Positions 1 to 5,776 are shown, counted from the stretch's first letter. The stretch: 6,600 nucleotides of DNA from Desulfomonile tiedjei (GCA_020718965.1 DYRE01000126.1:1-6600), one strand, 5' to 3'. The notes: a model not told the origin generated them from the sequence alone. Numbers and translations: made by a program.

Positions 1-150
1 CCTCGTTGGGTCTTGGCTTCACCAATAATTTCTATGGATTTGCCGTCTTGTTCTCCTTGCCCCCAAATATTTATCTCGATTTATTTGTTACGGGCGGTTT
101 CCAGAAAACCTCTTTTGCTGGATTTCCGGCAATCCTTTGTGTAATAGCCA
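1..150 (-). pseudogene. Decayed remnant of a DUF3782-like (PD-(D/E)XK nuclease-type) protein, running off the left edge
   Basis: Reading the minus strand from position 80 to 1 gives an open frame that begins IEINIWGQGEQDGK and continues SIEIIGEAKTQR to the window edge. That pattern, hydrophobic-E-V/I-N-I-x-G-x-G, then an N/D-G turn, then a beta strand ending in IGEAK, is the recognisable core of DUF3782-like proteins, in which the E-x-K is part of a nuclease-type fold. The frame is closed immediately upstream by TAA at 81-83, and no ATG, GTG or TTG start lies between that stop and the edge. In another minus-strand frame at about 106-147 the residues LLHKGLPEIQQKRF resemble the segment that normally precedes the core in such proteins, which suggests frameshifts as well as a stop. 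Family assignment is from memory of the motif, and the rest of the gene is outside the window, so this is tentative. Confidence 0.4.
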
Positions 151-235
151 AACCGATTCCGCGCAGGCGAGGATATCCACACCCGAAGTTCATGAAAAAA
201 CCGATTGTTTTACTCGAGACCTATTTGTCGCCTGA

Positions 236-505
236 CTAATGTTTTTGCTGGTGAGTCCCCGACTGATTCCTGGCTTGAATTTCTCTCTCAGCTTCCAGAT
301 AAAGTTGTCTGATTTCCTCTACAGCCTTATCAGACAGTTTGGCTTTTTCGGAATCGTCAGGAGGGGGTTGGAACATTTGATGGCTCATCCAGCGCTGGGG
401 GGCGTCTTTTTCCATATTAGAAGTAGACTGGGCAATTGCTTGTGGATGAGTTAAAGCCGAGAAAAAAAGTGCAATGAATAAAATCAACAACGCTGCTATT
501 CTCAT
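236..505 (-). CDS. Small secreted protein of unknown function (89 aa)
   Basis: The frame stays open upstream of 505, but the ATG at 505 is the best start: it has a GGAG Shine-Dalgarno five bases upstream and begins directly with a signal peptide. Residues 1-25 are M-R followed by a strongly hydrophobic stretch (IAALLILFIALFFSAL) and an A-I-A cleavage site before Gln26. The mature part, about 64 residues, contains no cysteine. Residues 58-80 (KLSDKAVEEIRQLYLEAERE) look like one charged amphipathic helix, and the C-terminus is rich in Gln and His. I recognise no family. The product is probably periplasmic, or possibly a small membrane-anchored protein if the signal is not cleaved. It is separated from the upstream acyl-CoA synthetase gene by a strong terminator, so it should have its own promoter, near the palindrome at 563-578. 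Confidence 0.7.
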   Translation of the reverse strand: MRIAALLILFIALFFSALTHPQAIAQSTSNMEKDAPQRWMSHQMFQPPPDDSEKAKLSDKAVEEIRQLYLEAEREIQARNQSGTHQQKH

Positions 506-562
506 CCGCTCTCCAATAATCGTTGAATGACTACTACGGCGCTGAGGCATGGGAAGCAATAC

Positions 563-578
563 CACACAAATATGTGTG
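563..578. promoter_or_regulatory. Perfect palindrome CACACA-N4-TGTGTG upstream of the small secreted-protein gene
   Basis: Two perfect 6-bp arms, CACACA (563-568) and TGTGTG (573-578), flank AATA. On the minus strand the palindrome fills the 17-nt spacer between TTGCAG (-35-like, 579-584) and TATTGC (a weak -10-like box), about 60 bases upstream of the ATG at 505. This is a plausible operator position. The promoter match is poor, so only the palindrome itself is certain. Confidence 0.3.
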
Positions 579-596
579 CTGCAACAGTCGTTACCT

Positions 597-627
597 AAAA
601 AAAGAAGTGACACTGGGCCACTTCTTT
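597..627 (-). terminator. Intrinsic terminator of the acyl-CoA synthetase transcript
   Basis: On the minus strand, AAAGAAGTG (627-619) pairs perfectly with CACTTCTTT (609-601) around a 9-nt loop, and the right arm runs into seven consecutive T residues (603-597). A GC-containing stem followed directly by a T run is a classic Rho-independent terminator. It lies about 70 bases after the stop codon of the synthetase gene and upstream of the next gene on the same strand, so it separates two transcription units. Confidence 0.8.
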
Positions 628-693
628 AAAAACACAAACAGGAGAAATTTGAACGCAAGCTCAGGCCGGGCTTTGCGTGTTGCCGCCGGGGCC

Positions 694-2283
694 TTACTTT
701 GTGTCACTCCACGTGCCGTAATGTTCTCTCAATACTCTATGAAGGATTTTCCCGGTTCCTGTTCGGGGCATGTCCTCATCCAAGATAAAATCAATGGATT
801 TAGGAACCTTGTATCCCGCTATTTTGGTCTTTGCCAACCGTCTGATCTCGTCTTTAAGTCCATCAGAGGGATCCACTCCAGATTTTAATATAATAAAGGC
901 GTGGACAGATTCGCCCCATTTTTCGTGAGGCACGCCTATCACTGCTACATCTTTCACCGTATTGTGAGATGCAAGAGCATTTTCGACTTCTGATGGGAAC
1001 ACATTTTCTCCGCCGGTTATGATCATGTTGGCTTTGCGATCAACCAGAACGTAAAATCCTTCAGAATCCCTGTAGCACATATCACCCGCTGTGAACCATT
1101 CGCCGCAGAAAACCTCTTTGGTCTTTTCGGGAAGATTCCAGTATTCCTTGAAAAGCATCGGTGTTCGGGCGTAGAGTTCACCCACCTGTCCATCGGGAAC
1201 TTCGTTTCCTTCTTCATCCAGGACCTTGATGCGGTCTATTCCGAAGATTTCCCTTCCTATTGTTCCAAGCTTCCTGAGCTGGTCTTCGGGGCGGCACAAG
1301 GTAACAAGACCGGCTTCCGTTGATCCGTAAGCCTCCCACAGTTCCGCATTTTTGAAAAAGTCCAGGATGGCCATCTTGGTTTCTTTTCGAGCCGGAGCGG
1401 AAGAAATCAGCAACTGGCGCATACTCGATACGTCGAATTGCTTTTTGACCTCGTCGGGCATCGATAAAATCATTATATAATGCGTGGGAACCAGGGAAGT
1501 GAAGGTCACCCGATAATCCTGAACCGTTTTAAGGAAATCCTGGGGGCTGAAACTTGACTCGTTGTATACGCAAACAGGAGCTGAAACCAGGGTATATGGA
1601 AAAGAATAGTAAATCGAATTTACATGACACATAGGCATTACCATGAGGGCCTTATCTGTGGGCCTTACCCCCATGTTCGCCACATCAAGATAATACATTG
1701 CAAGATAGCTCTCGTGTGTTCGCACTACACCCTTGGGTTTGCCGGTGGTTCCCGATGTATACATGAAAGTCCAGGGATCAGCCGCGTCAACAGTGAGATC
1801 AGATTCTTTAGCGCTAGCGGTCATCAACCATTGTTCGTAATTAACGTAACCCTCTGGAGCTTCTTCTCCGGGTTCTCCCAGGTAAATGAAATTTCCCTTA
1901 GGCACAGAAAGGTTTTCTCTAATCGAATTGATAGTGTCAACAAAGGGTTTTTCAACTATAAACGCTTTGCATCCAGCGTCATTGGTGATGTATTCAATCT
2001 CCGGACCAGCGAGCCGAAACATGATCGGCACACTTACCTGTCCACCCTTGGCGCTACCCGCGTAAATCTCCATCCACTCGACGCGATTATAAGCTATGAC
2101 CGCAAATCTATCTCCATGACCACATCCGTTTGCGGTCAGAGCATTTGCTAACCGACAGCTCCTTTCGTTCCACTGTTTGAATGTCAGGTTCATGTTCTTG
2201 TCCTGGCAGCCAAGCTTGTCCGGATATTGCTCAGCCTGGAGGCTCAGCACAGTTCCCATGTCAATCCATTTGCTAACGGTCAT
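694..2283 (-). CDS. Class I adenylate-forming acyl-CoA synthetase (AMP-dependent CoA ligase), 529 aa
   Basis: The enzyme should activate a carboxylic acid with ATP to an acyl-adenylate and transfer it to coenzyme A in the cytoplasm. All hallmark motifs are present in order: the phosphate loop YTSGTTGKPKG (175-185), EAYGSTE (317-323), the ribose-binding Asp401 in TAGD, VDRK (414-417) at the hinge, GGENVFPSEVE (424-434), and catalytic Lys512 in PRTGTGK near the C-terminus. The length of 529 aa is normal for the family. The ATG at 2283 is chosen because AGGAGG lies five bases upstream; an in-frame TTG at 2286 is too close to that site. The overall pattern resembles the crotonobetaine/carnitine-CoA ligase and medium- or long-chain acyl-CoA ligase group. 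The substrate cannot be told from the sequence. The gene is divergent from a second CoA ligase, which hints at shared regulation or one pathway. It is followed by a strong terminator. Confidence 0.93.
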   Translation of the reverse strand: MTVSKWIDMGTVLSLQAEQYPDKLGCQDKNMNLTFKQWNERSCRLANALTANGCGHGDRFAVIAYNRVEWMEIYAGSAKGGQVSVPIMFRLAGPEIEYITNDAGCKAFIVEKPFVDTINSIRENLSVPKGNFIYLGEPGEEAPEGYVNYEQWLMTASAKESDLTVDAADPWTFMYTSGTTGKPKGVVRTHESYLAMYYLDVANMGVRPTDKALMVMPMCHVNSIYYSFPYTLVSAPVCVYNESSFSPQDFLKTVQDYRVTFTSLVPTHYIMILSMPDEVKKQFDVSSMRQLLISSAPARKETKMAILDFFKNAELWEAYGSTEAGLVTLCRPEDQLRKLGTIGREIFGIDRIKVLDEEGNEVPDGQVGELYARTPMLFKEYWNLPEKTKEVFCGEWFTAGDMCYRDSEGFYVLVDRKANMIITGGENVFPSEVENALASHNTVKDVAVIGVPHEKWGESVHAFIILKSGVDPSDGLKDEIRRLAKTKIAGYKVPKSIDFILDEDMPRTGTGKILHRVLREHYGTWSDTK

Positions 2284-2436
2284 CAAATCCTCCTGAAGAA
2301 GTTAAATAGAGTCATAATTATTTCCAAATCACTGATTGCCCTATGTCTATGTTTGAAAAGGTACGATGTTCAGCATGATGAAACAAATATATTTCGATAA
2401 AAACCATGAATGGGGCATTCTAAAAAGTTTGCCCGT

Positions 2437-2481
2437 GACTCGCTCATAACCTGAACCACAATTCTGTAGACTCGCTATAAC
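2437..2481 (+). repeat. Short direct repeat GACTCGCT(C)ATAAC, 32-base period
   Basis: GACTCGCTCATAAC (2437-2450) recurs as GACTCGCTATAAC (2469-2481), differing by a single base deletion. The 32-base start-to-start spacing is close to three helical turns, so two protein molecules could bind the same DNA face. The second copy runs directly into a pair of ACATGT palindromes (2480-2485 and 2489-2494). The function is unknown. Confidence 0.4.
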
Positions 2482-2606
2482 ATGTTGGACATGTAAGTAA
2501 TAATGGATCAGATGGCTACGATTCATTCTTTTAAGAGATTCTGTCCACGAAAGTAATTTCTTTATGATGTCTATCGATCCAAAGGACTAGGAAAAAATCT
2601 ATTCAA

Positions 2607-2629
2607 CTTGACACAATTAGTTTGTCAAG
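2607..2629. promoter_or_regulatory. Inverted repeat CTTGACA-N9-TGTCAAG, candidate operator/divergent -35 elements
   Basis: Two perfect 7-bp arms (2607-2613 and 2623-2629) each contain TTGACA, the consensus -35 hexamer, one on each strand. On the minus strand TTGACA is followed after 16 bases by TTGAAT (4 of 6 matches to the -10 consensus), a usable promoter for the acyl-CoA synthetase with a leader of about 300 bases. On the plus strand no good -10 hexamer lies at the right distance. The symmetry and size fit a dimeric repressor site of the TetR or GntR kind, as often found for acyl-CoA metabolism genes, but no regulator gene is in view. Confidence 0.4.
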
Positions 2630-2817
2630 ATTAACCTTGATTTGTTAAAAGGTGTAATATCCAGCATAATAAGCGGTCACAAAAAACATGTCAATTATAG
2701 TGTTGCATTGAGAACTCCAAAACTCTGAGCGAATTTTGTTCGGTGACATGAACTATTGGATGTAACCCGTTTTGGTTAGACTAGGCTTTTGAATATTTTT
2801 CATATACGGAGGCGCAA

Positions 2818-4092
2818 ATGGGGTTTGAAGATAGAAACAGGGGTCTATCAAGCACGGATGAGGCAATGTCGGTATCCGAGAGAAAACGGTATCAGGAAGA
2901 TTTTTTGAAACAAATCATCTCTACTGCGTACCAGGCTGGGACTCCTTTGAAAAAAACAATGGATAGCTTGGGGATCAGCGTCGGAGACATCAAGTCCGTA
3001 GAGGATCTGAGCAAGCTGCCCGTTACCAAAAAAAAGGACTTGGCTGAAGCCCAGAATGCAAGTCGTCCTTTTGGTGGTTTTCTGACTGTTCCGATTAGTG
3101 ATTTGGCAAGAATTCATCAGTCGCCGGGTCCAATCTACGATCCAGTAGGCAAGACAGTAGATTACTGGCGGTGGAAACTGGCCCTGTATGCCGTTGGGTT
3201 CAGACCTGGAGACATAGTGGTTAACACTTTTGCTTATCACATGACCCCCGCGGGGCACATGTTTGAAGAAGGCATTGTCGAGTTGGGAGGGGTTATTGTT
3301 CCCACCGGTGTCGGAAACACCGAGGGGCAGGTTGATATAATAAAGACTCTGGGCGCCACGGGATTCATTGGAACACCGAGTTTTCTGATGGCTATTCTAA
3401 AGAAATCCGGAGATATGGGATTCAAGCCGCGCAAGGATATCAAACTTGAAGTAGCTTTTCTCGCAGCCGAAATGCTTCCTGAATCCATGAGAAAGCGTTT
3501 CCTCGACGAATTCGGCATAGTGGCGCGGCAGGCCTATGGGACCGCTGATGTAGGTTGTTTGGCATACGAATGTCCGGAGACTAACGGTATGCACATACAT
3601 CATGACGTCATAGTCGAAATAGTTGATCCAGACTCAGGTCTGACGCTCCCGGAGGGTGAAGTGGGAGAGGTTGTTGTAACCTGTAATAACAGGATCTATC
3701 CGCTGGTCAGATTCGGGACGGGCGACATTTCCAGTGTTTCCAGTAAAGAATGCTCATGCGGGAGGACGGCCCCGAAACTCACTCGAATTATGGGTAGGGT
3801 CGATCAGGTTACTAAAATCAAAGGAATGTTTGTTCATCCATCCCAGGTTCAAAGAGTGGTAGAGGCTCATCCGGAGATAGCAAAGGCCAGGCTTGTTGTG
3901 GAGCGACCGGATGATCAGGATGTAATGAAGCTCGAGATAGAATTGAAAGGCTCAATTGCGGAAGGATTTATTTCTAAAGTGGAGGCTACGATCAGGGATT
4001 CATTGCGGCTTAAAGGTTCTGTCTGTGTGCTTGACCCAGGGACACTTGAAAGTGAAGATAAGATTATAGAAGACAGGCGTAAATGGGATTAG
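2818..4092 (+). CDS. PaaK/CapK-family CoA ligase (phenylacetate-CoA ligase-like), 424 aa, with atypical nucleotide loop
   Basis: The length and motif order match phenylacetate-CoA ligase-type adenylate-forming enzymes, which activate aryl or other carboxylic acids to CoA thioesters. Visible are the N-terminal LPVTKKKDL segment (67-75), GTPSFLMAI (185-193), AYGTADVG (239-246), the Cys/His cluster YECPETNGMH (250-259) and CSCGR (312-316) typical of this family, RFGTGD with Asp303, GRVDQVTKIKG (326-336) followed by VHPSQV, and a C-terminal SEDK with Lys415 at the catalytic lysine position. The usual Ser/Thr/Gly-rich SSGTTGxP loop is replaced by QSPGPIYDP (101-109). The ATG at 2818 is supported by GGAGG five bases upstream. 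The gene diverges from another CoA-ligase gene and converges with the FmdB-type gene. The substrate is unknown. Alternatively it may be a related ligase-like protein with changed nucleotide handling. Confidence 0.85.
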   Translation: MGFEDRNRGLSSTDEAMSVSERKRYQEDFLKQIISTAYQAGTPLKKTMDSLGISVGDIKSVEDLSKLPVTKKKDLAEAQNASRPFGGFLTVPISDLARIHQSPGPIYDPVGKTVDYWRWKLALYAVGFRPGDIVVNTFAYHMTPAGHMFEEGIVELGGVIVPTGVGNTEGQVDIIKTLGATGFIGTPSFLMAILKKSGDMGFKPRKDIKLEVAFLAAEMLPESMRKRFLDEFGIVARQAYGTADVGCLAYECPETNGMHIHHDVIVEIVDPDSGLTLPEGEVGEVVVTCNNRIYPLVRFGTGDISSVSSKECSCGRTAPKLTRIMGRVDQVTKIKGMFVHPSQVQRVVEAHPEIAKARLVVERPDDQDVMKLEIELKGSIAEGFISKVEATIRDSLRLKGSVCVLDPGTLESEDKIIEDRRKWD

Positions 4093-4107
4093 AAGATTGA
4101 ATTCAAA

Positions 4108-4142
4108 GGCGGTAACATGGATGCTAATATCCCGTTACCGCC
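4108..4142. terminator. Inverted repeat between convergent genes, possible weak bidirectional terminator
   Basis: GGCGGTAAC (4108-4116) pairs perfectly with GTTACCGCC (4134-4142) across a 17-base loop. It lies between the stop of the PaaK-type ligase (4092) and the stop of the FmdB-type gene (4176), where transcripts converge. The stem is strong, but neither side has a proper T run (the minus strand has only TTTGAATT), so efficient intrinsic termination is doubtful. Confidence 0.4.
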
Positions 4143-4175
4143 CGCAACAAGCGCCCACGGCGCTCTGGGTTAACC

Positions 4176-4379
4176 TCAGGAAAATCCCTTTGAACCAGAG
4201 GATCCGCAAGAAGAACTCAAACTCTTTTCAATGCCGGTTCTTGAAAATACTGAAAAACTTTTCTTGGTTCGCTTGCTGTTACATACCGGGCAGGATACTT
4301 TCTCATCACATTCTGATACGAAAACTATCCTCTCAAATTCCTTCCCGCAATCTTCGCATACAAATTCGAACATAGGCAT
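4176..4379 (-). CDS. FmdB-family zinc-ribbon protein, 67 aa
   Basis: The protein starts MPMFEFVCEDCGKEFE, the signature opening of the FmdB regulatory/zinc-ribbon family. Two CxxC pairs, Cys8/Cys11 and Cys30/Cys33 (CPVC), form the predicted zinc ribbon. A serine/glycine-rich tail with one more cysteine (Cys58) follows. The ATG at 4379 is chosen because family members start at this MPxF/Y motif and an AGGGTG site lies eight bases upstream; an in-frame GTG at 4388 is the alternative. The start lies ten bases beyond the stop of the HesB-like selenoprotein, so the two are almost certainly one operon. Family members are small putative regulatory proteins of mostly unproven function. Partnership with an iron-sulphur type protein is an inference. 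Confidence 0.85.
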   Translation of the reverse strand: MPMFEFVCEDCGKEFERIVFVSECDEKVSCPVCNSKRTKKSFSVFSRTGIEKSLSSSCGSSGSKGFS

Positions 4380-4389
4380 ATTGATCACC

Positions 4390-4689
4390 CTAGCCGCAAC
4401 TGCTACAGCCAGAACTGCATTCGCTACCCACCAACTCCGCTGTGGGTCCGAAAACGCTTGATCTTATATTTAATCCGCCAGATTCTTTTATGATCTTCAT
4501 CGCGAAAGGATCCACGATAACTGGCACTTCGTTGATAGTGTAGTGTTCGTCAGCTTCTTTAGGCTCGTCCAGAGCCAGTCCCATGTTGGGACCGCCTCAC
4601 CCGTAGCCGCCAAAAAATATTCTTACATACTGGTTTTCTACAATTTTTTCCTTGAGGAATTTCTTGGATTCATCGTCTATTGAAAACAT
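4390..4689 (-). CDS. HesB/IscA-like selenoprotein, 99 aa, with in-frame TGA (selenocysteine) at codon 31
   Basis: Translation from the ATG at 4689 gives a continuous HesB-type protein across a TGA at 4599-4597: FFGGYG-U-GGPNMGLALDEP. The Sec position corresponds to the first conserved cysteine of A-type iron-sulphur scaffold proteins (IscA/HesB), and the protein has no other cysteine until Cys91, Cys95 and Cys98 in the Ser/Gly-rich C-terminus (ECSSGCSSCG). Family knowledge: HesB-like selenoproteins are an established prokaryotic family (TIGRFAM HesB_rel_seleno). The expected role is binding or transferring Fe-S clusters, metals or sulphur in the cytoplasm. The start is supported by AAGGGG six bases upstream and a good promoter just beyond. 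The ATG at 4584, which standard gene calling would pick, has no ribosome site and would lose the first 35 residues including Sec. A bacterial SECIS candidate follows the TGA. The FmdB-type gene is next in the operon. Confidence 0.9.
4562..4592 (-). promoter_or_regulatory. Candidate bacterial SECIS element (tandem hairpins just after the TGA)
   Basis: On the mRNA, 20 bases after the UGA, GGCUC-UGGAC-GAGCC (4576-4562) forms a perfect 5-bp stem with a 5-nt loop. The loop starts 25 bases past UGA and has G in its second position, matching what is known of bacterial SECIS elements (a G in the first two loop positions, within about 16-37 bases). One base before it, GUCCCA-ACA-UGGGAC (4592-4578) forms a second perfect 6-bp hairpin. 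Both lie inside the coding frame. Which one SelB would read is not settled, but the second fits the rules better. Confidence 0.7.
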
Positions 4690-4719
4690 GTTACACCCCT
4701 TCACGATTAATATATCAAA

Positions 4720-4748
4720 AATATATTCATATATAAGTATATAGTCAA
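4720..4748 (-). promoter_or_regulatory. Sigma-70 type promoter of the HesB-like selenoprotein operon, with palindromic spacer
   Basis: On the minus strand TTGACT (4748-4743), a 17-base spacer and TATATT (4725-4720) make a near-consensus promoter, giving a transcript start near 4713 and a leader of about 24 bases. The spacer and the beginning of the -10 box (4742-4721) form an imperfect 22-bp palindrome in which 18 of 22 positions agree with the reverse complement. Part of this symmetry comes from simple AT alternation, so an operator is possible but not certain. Confidence 0.65.
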
Positions 4749-4796
4749 GGGTTGTGGGCGGGGTGTAAGACTATGATTATGGCAGGGGGGTAGCTG

Positions 4797-5372
4797 TCAA
4801 TTGGGATTGTCACTTATGATTTTAAGTTTATGGGGCTTAGAGTTATTTTGCAGTCGAGAGTTTTTTGAATTGTTTAATTTGGGATCAGATTCAACCTTCT
4901 GTGGTCCAATTTTTCCCGAGGTAGCTCCTCTTGAGGCCTCTAGCGCCAATTCCCTGATCGAGGGAGGTGATTCTTTCGAGGTCTCCCAAAGTCTTATTGT
5001 CTTTTCAATTCCGCCAAATATCTCTGACTGACCTACCATAACTTCATTGCCCACGATAACCAGAGGAACCGCAAAATTTTTGTGTTTATATAGAGATCCA
5101 ACCTTGGAGAAAAGATCGTAGTCAGCAGGCTGATTGATATCAAATACATCTGTTTTTATGGGAAATGTGGTTTTCAAATCTTCAAGCAATTCTTTGACAT
5201 GATCACAAAACGGACAGTCAGAAGACGTGAACAGAGTAACCACTATAATCTTTTCCGGTTTAGAGTCCTTAGGTGGGAGATCTTGGGCAAGCCCCGAGAA
5301 CGGATAAAAACAAATCATCATCAGTAAGCCGATTAGAGCCGGAACAATTCTTGGCGCGATGCTCGGCTTCAT
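4797..5372 (-). CDS. Exported thioredoxin/glutaredoxin-fold protein with CPFC motif, 191 aa
   Basis: Residues 1-30 form a signal peptide (basic start, hydrophobic core ALIGLLMMICFYPF, cleavage after GLA before Gln30). A thioredoxin-like domain follows: beta strand KIIVVTLFTS (41-50), redox motif Cys53-Pro-Phe-Cys56, a helix, and the conserved cis-proline loop AVPLVIVG (101-108, Pro103), then GQSEIFGGIE. The CPFC motif is glutaredoxin-like, so the protein probably reduces, oxidises or isomerises disulphides in the periplasm. From about residue 135 to the end is a polar, Ser/Asn/Lys-rich tail with no recognised domain. The ATG overlaps the stop of the upstream gene as ATGA (5372-5369) and has only a weak AAGG site, which indicates translational coupling. 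The specific partner is unknown. Confidence 0.85.
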   Translation of the reverse strand: MKPSIAPRIVPALIGLLMMICFYPFSGLAQDLPPKDSKPEKIIVVTLFTSSDCPFCDHVKELLEDLKTTFPIKTDVFDINQPADYDLFSKVGSLYKHKNFAVPLVIVGNEVMVGQSEIFGGIEKTIRLWETSKESPPSIRELALEASRGATSGKIGPQKVESDPKLNNSKNSRLQNNSKPHKLKIISDNPN

Positions 5373-5719
5373 TGCCTTACGGGAATAAGTCTCTCGGGGA
5401 TGGGATAGAACTGGTTAACGTTTTTATGTCTTCTAAAACCGCACGCCTCCCGTTGAATCAGCAACCATCTCAAAGCCTCTTCAGCTTTACCGATCAGACC
5501 GTTATACTCTGATATACATTTGTTCAATTCCTGGAGCAACTCCACAGGCGCGCTGGATTTGCTGTTCTGGTACTGACGCAATAATTCCTCCGCCCTAGAT
5601 CTGGCAGCCAGGGCCTTTTCAAGAATGGCGTCCAGGATGAGTCCTGAACTTCCCAGACCTTCGGCCATCTCTTTGACAAATTCTATTTCGCATTCGGAGA
5701 TGTCGCGGCATAAACCCAT
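5369..5719 (-). CDS. Small helical protein of unknown function, 116 aa, coupled to the thioredoxin-like gene
   Basis: The ATG at 5719 is chosen over an in-frame TTG at 5740 because GGGAGG lies at 5733-5728, eight bases upstream, while the TTG has no such site. The protein is predicted to be almost entirely alpha-helical, with charged and leucine-rich stretches at 11-50 and 59-91 that could make a helical hairpin or coiled coil. It ends in a distinctive motif, IQREACGFRRHxxVxxFYPIPER (88-110). Cysteines are at 4, 10, 68 and 93. There is no signal peptide or membrane segment, so it is probably cytoplasmic. It is the first gene of a two-gene operon. I do not recognise the family with confidence. 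Confidence 0.75.
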   Translation of the reverse strand: MGLCRDISECEIEFVKEMAEGLGSSGLILDAILEKALAARSRAEELLRQYQNSKSSAPVELLQELNKCISEYNGLIGKAEEALRWLLIQREACGFRRHKNVNQFYPIPERLIPVRQ

Positions 5720-5747
5720 TACTGGAGCCTCCCTTGTCAATTCGCGA

Positions 5748-5776
5748 TATATAACATAGAGTGTTTACAAAGACAA
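5748..5776 (-). promoter_or_regulatory. Promoter of the helical protein/thioredoxin-like operon
   Basis: On the minus strand TTGTCT (5776-5771), a 17-base spacer and TATATA (5753-5748) form a reasonable sigma-70 type promoter. The start would lie near 5741, leaving a leader of about 20 bases before the ATG at 5719, with the Shine-Dalgarno in between. Confidence 0.5.

Larger units (their letters stand above)
2356..2673 (+). repeat. Imperfect direct repeat pair (2356-2382 and 2647-2673)
   Basis: Both copies begin AAAAGGT and share CAGCAT further in. About 19 of the first 26 bases are identical, and every mismatch I counted is a transition (A/G or C/T). The copies lie 291 bases apart at opposite ends of the divergent intergenic region. 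They may be two binding sites of one regulator or remnants of a duplicated promoter. Low-complexity chance similarity is possible. Confidence 0.3.
2284..2817. other. 534-bp divergent intergenic region between the two CoA-ligase genes
   Basis: This AT-rich stretch has frequent stops in all frames, and I found no convincing gene in it. It must hold the promoters of both flanking genes. The plus-strand gene has a good Shine-Dalgarno (GGAGG at 2808-2812, five bases before its ATG), and the minus-strand gene has AGGAGG just upstream of its ATG. The region contains an inverted repeat at 2607-2629 and two pairs of imperfect direct repeats, listed separately. Its length and repeat content suggest more regulation than a simple pair of promoters. 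Confidence 0.6.

Noticed and set aside
6..239. Plus-strand open frame of 77 codons at the left edge
   Set aside because: There is no ribosome site, and the minus strand of the same stretch carries recognisable protein similarity.
523..888. Plus-strand open frame of 121 codons
   Set aside because: It runs across the terminator hairpin and into the antisense of the synthetase C-terminus; its protein has no coherent features.
1624..2151. Plus-strand open frame of 175 codons
   Set aside because: It is entirely antisense to the acyl-CoA synthetase, whose motifs are unmistakable, and it shows no recognisable motif or ribosome site.
4390..4584. A stand-alone 64-residue protein starting at the internal ATG 4584
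   Set aside because: It has no ribosome site, starts in the middle of the HesB fold, and the coding similarity continues upstream through the TGA to a well-supported start at 4689.
4797..4799. Terminal TGA of the thioredoxin-like gene as another Sec codon
   Set aside because: The codons after it do not extend any thioredoxin feature and run into the next promoter region; it reads as a normal stop.
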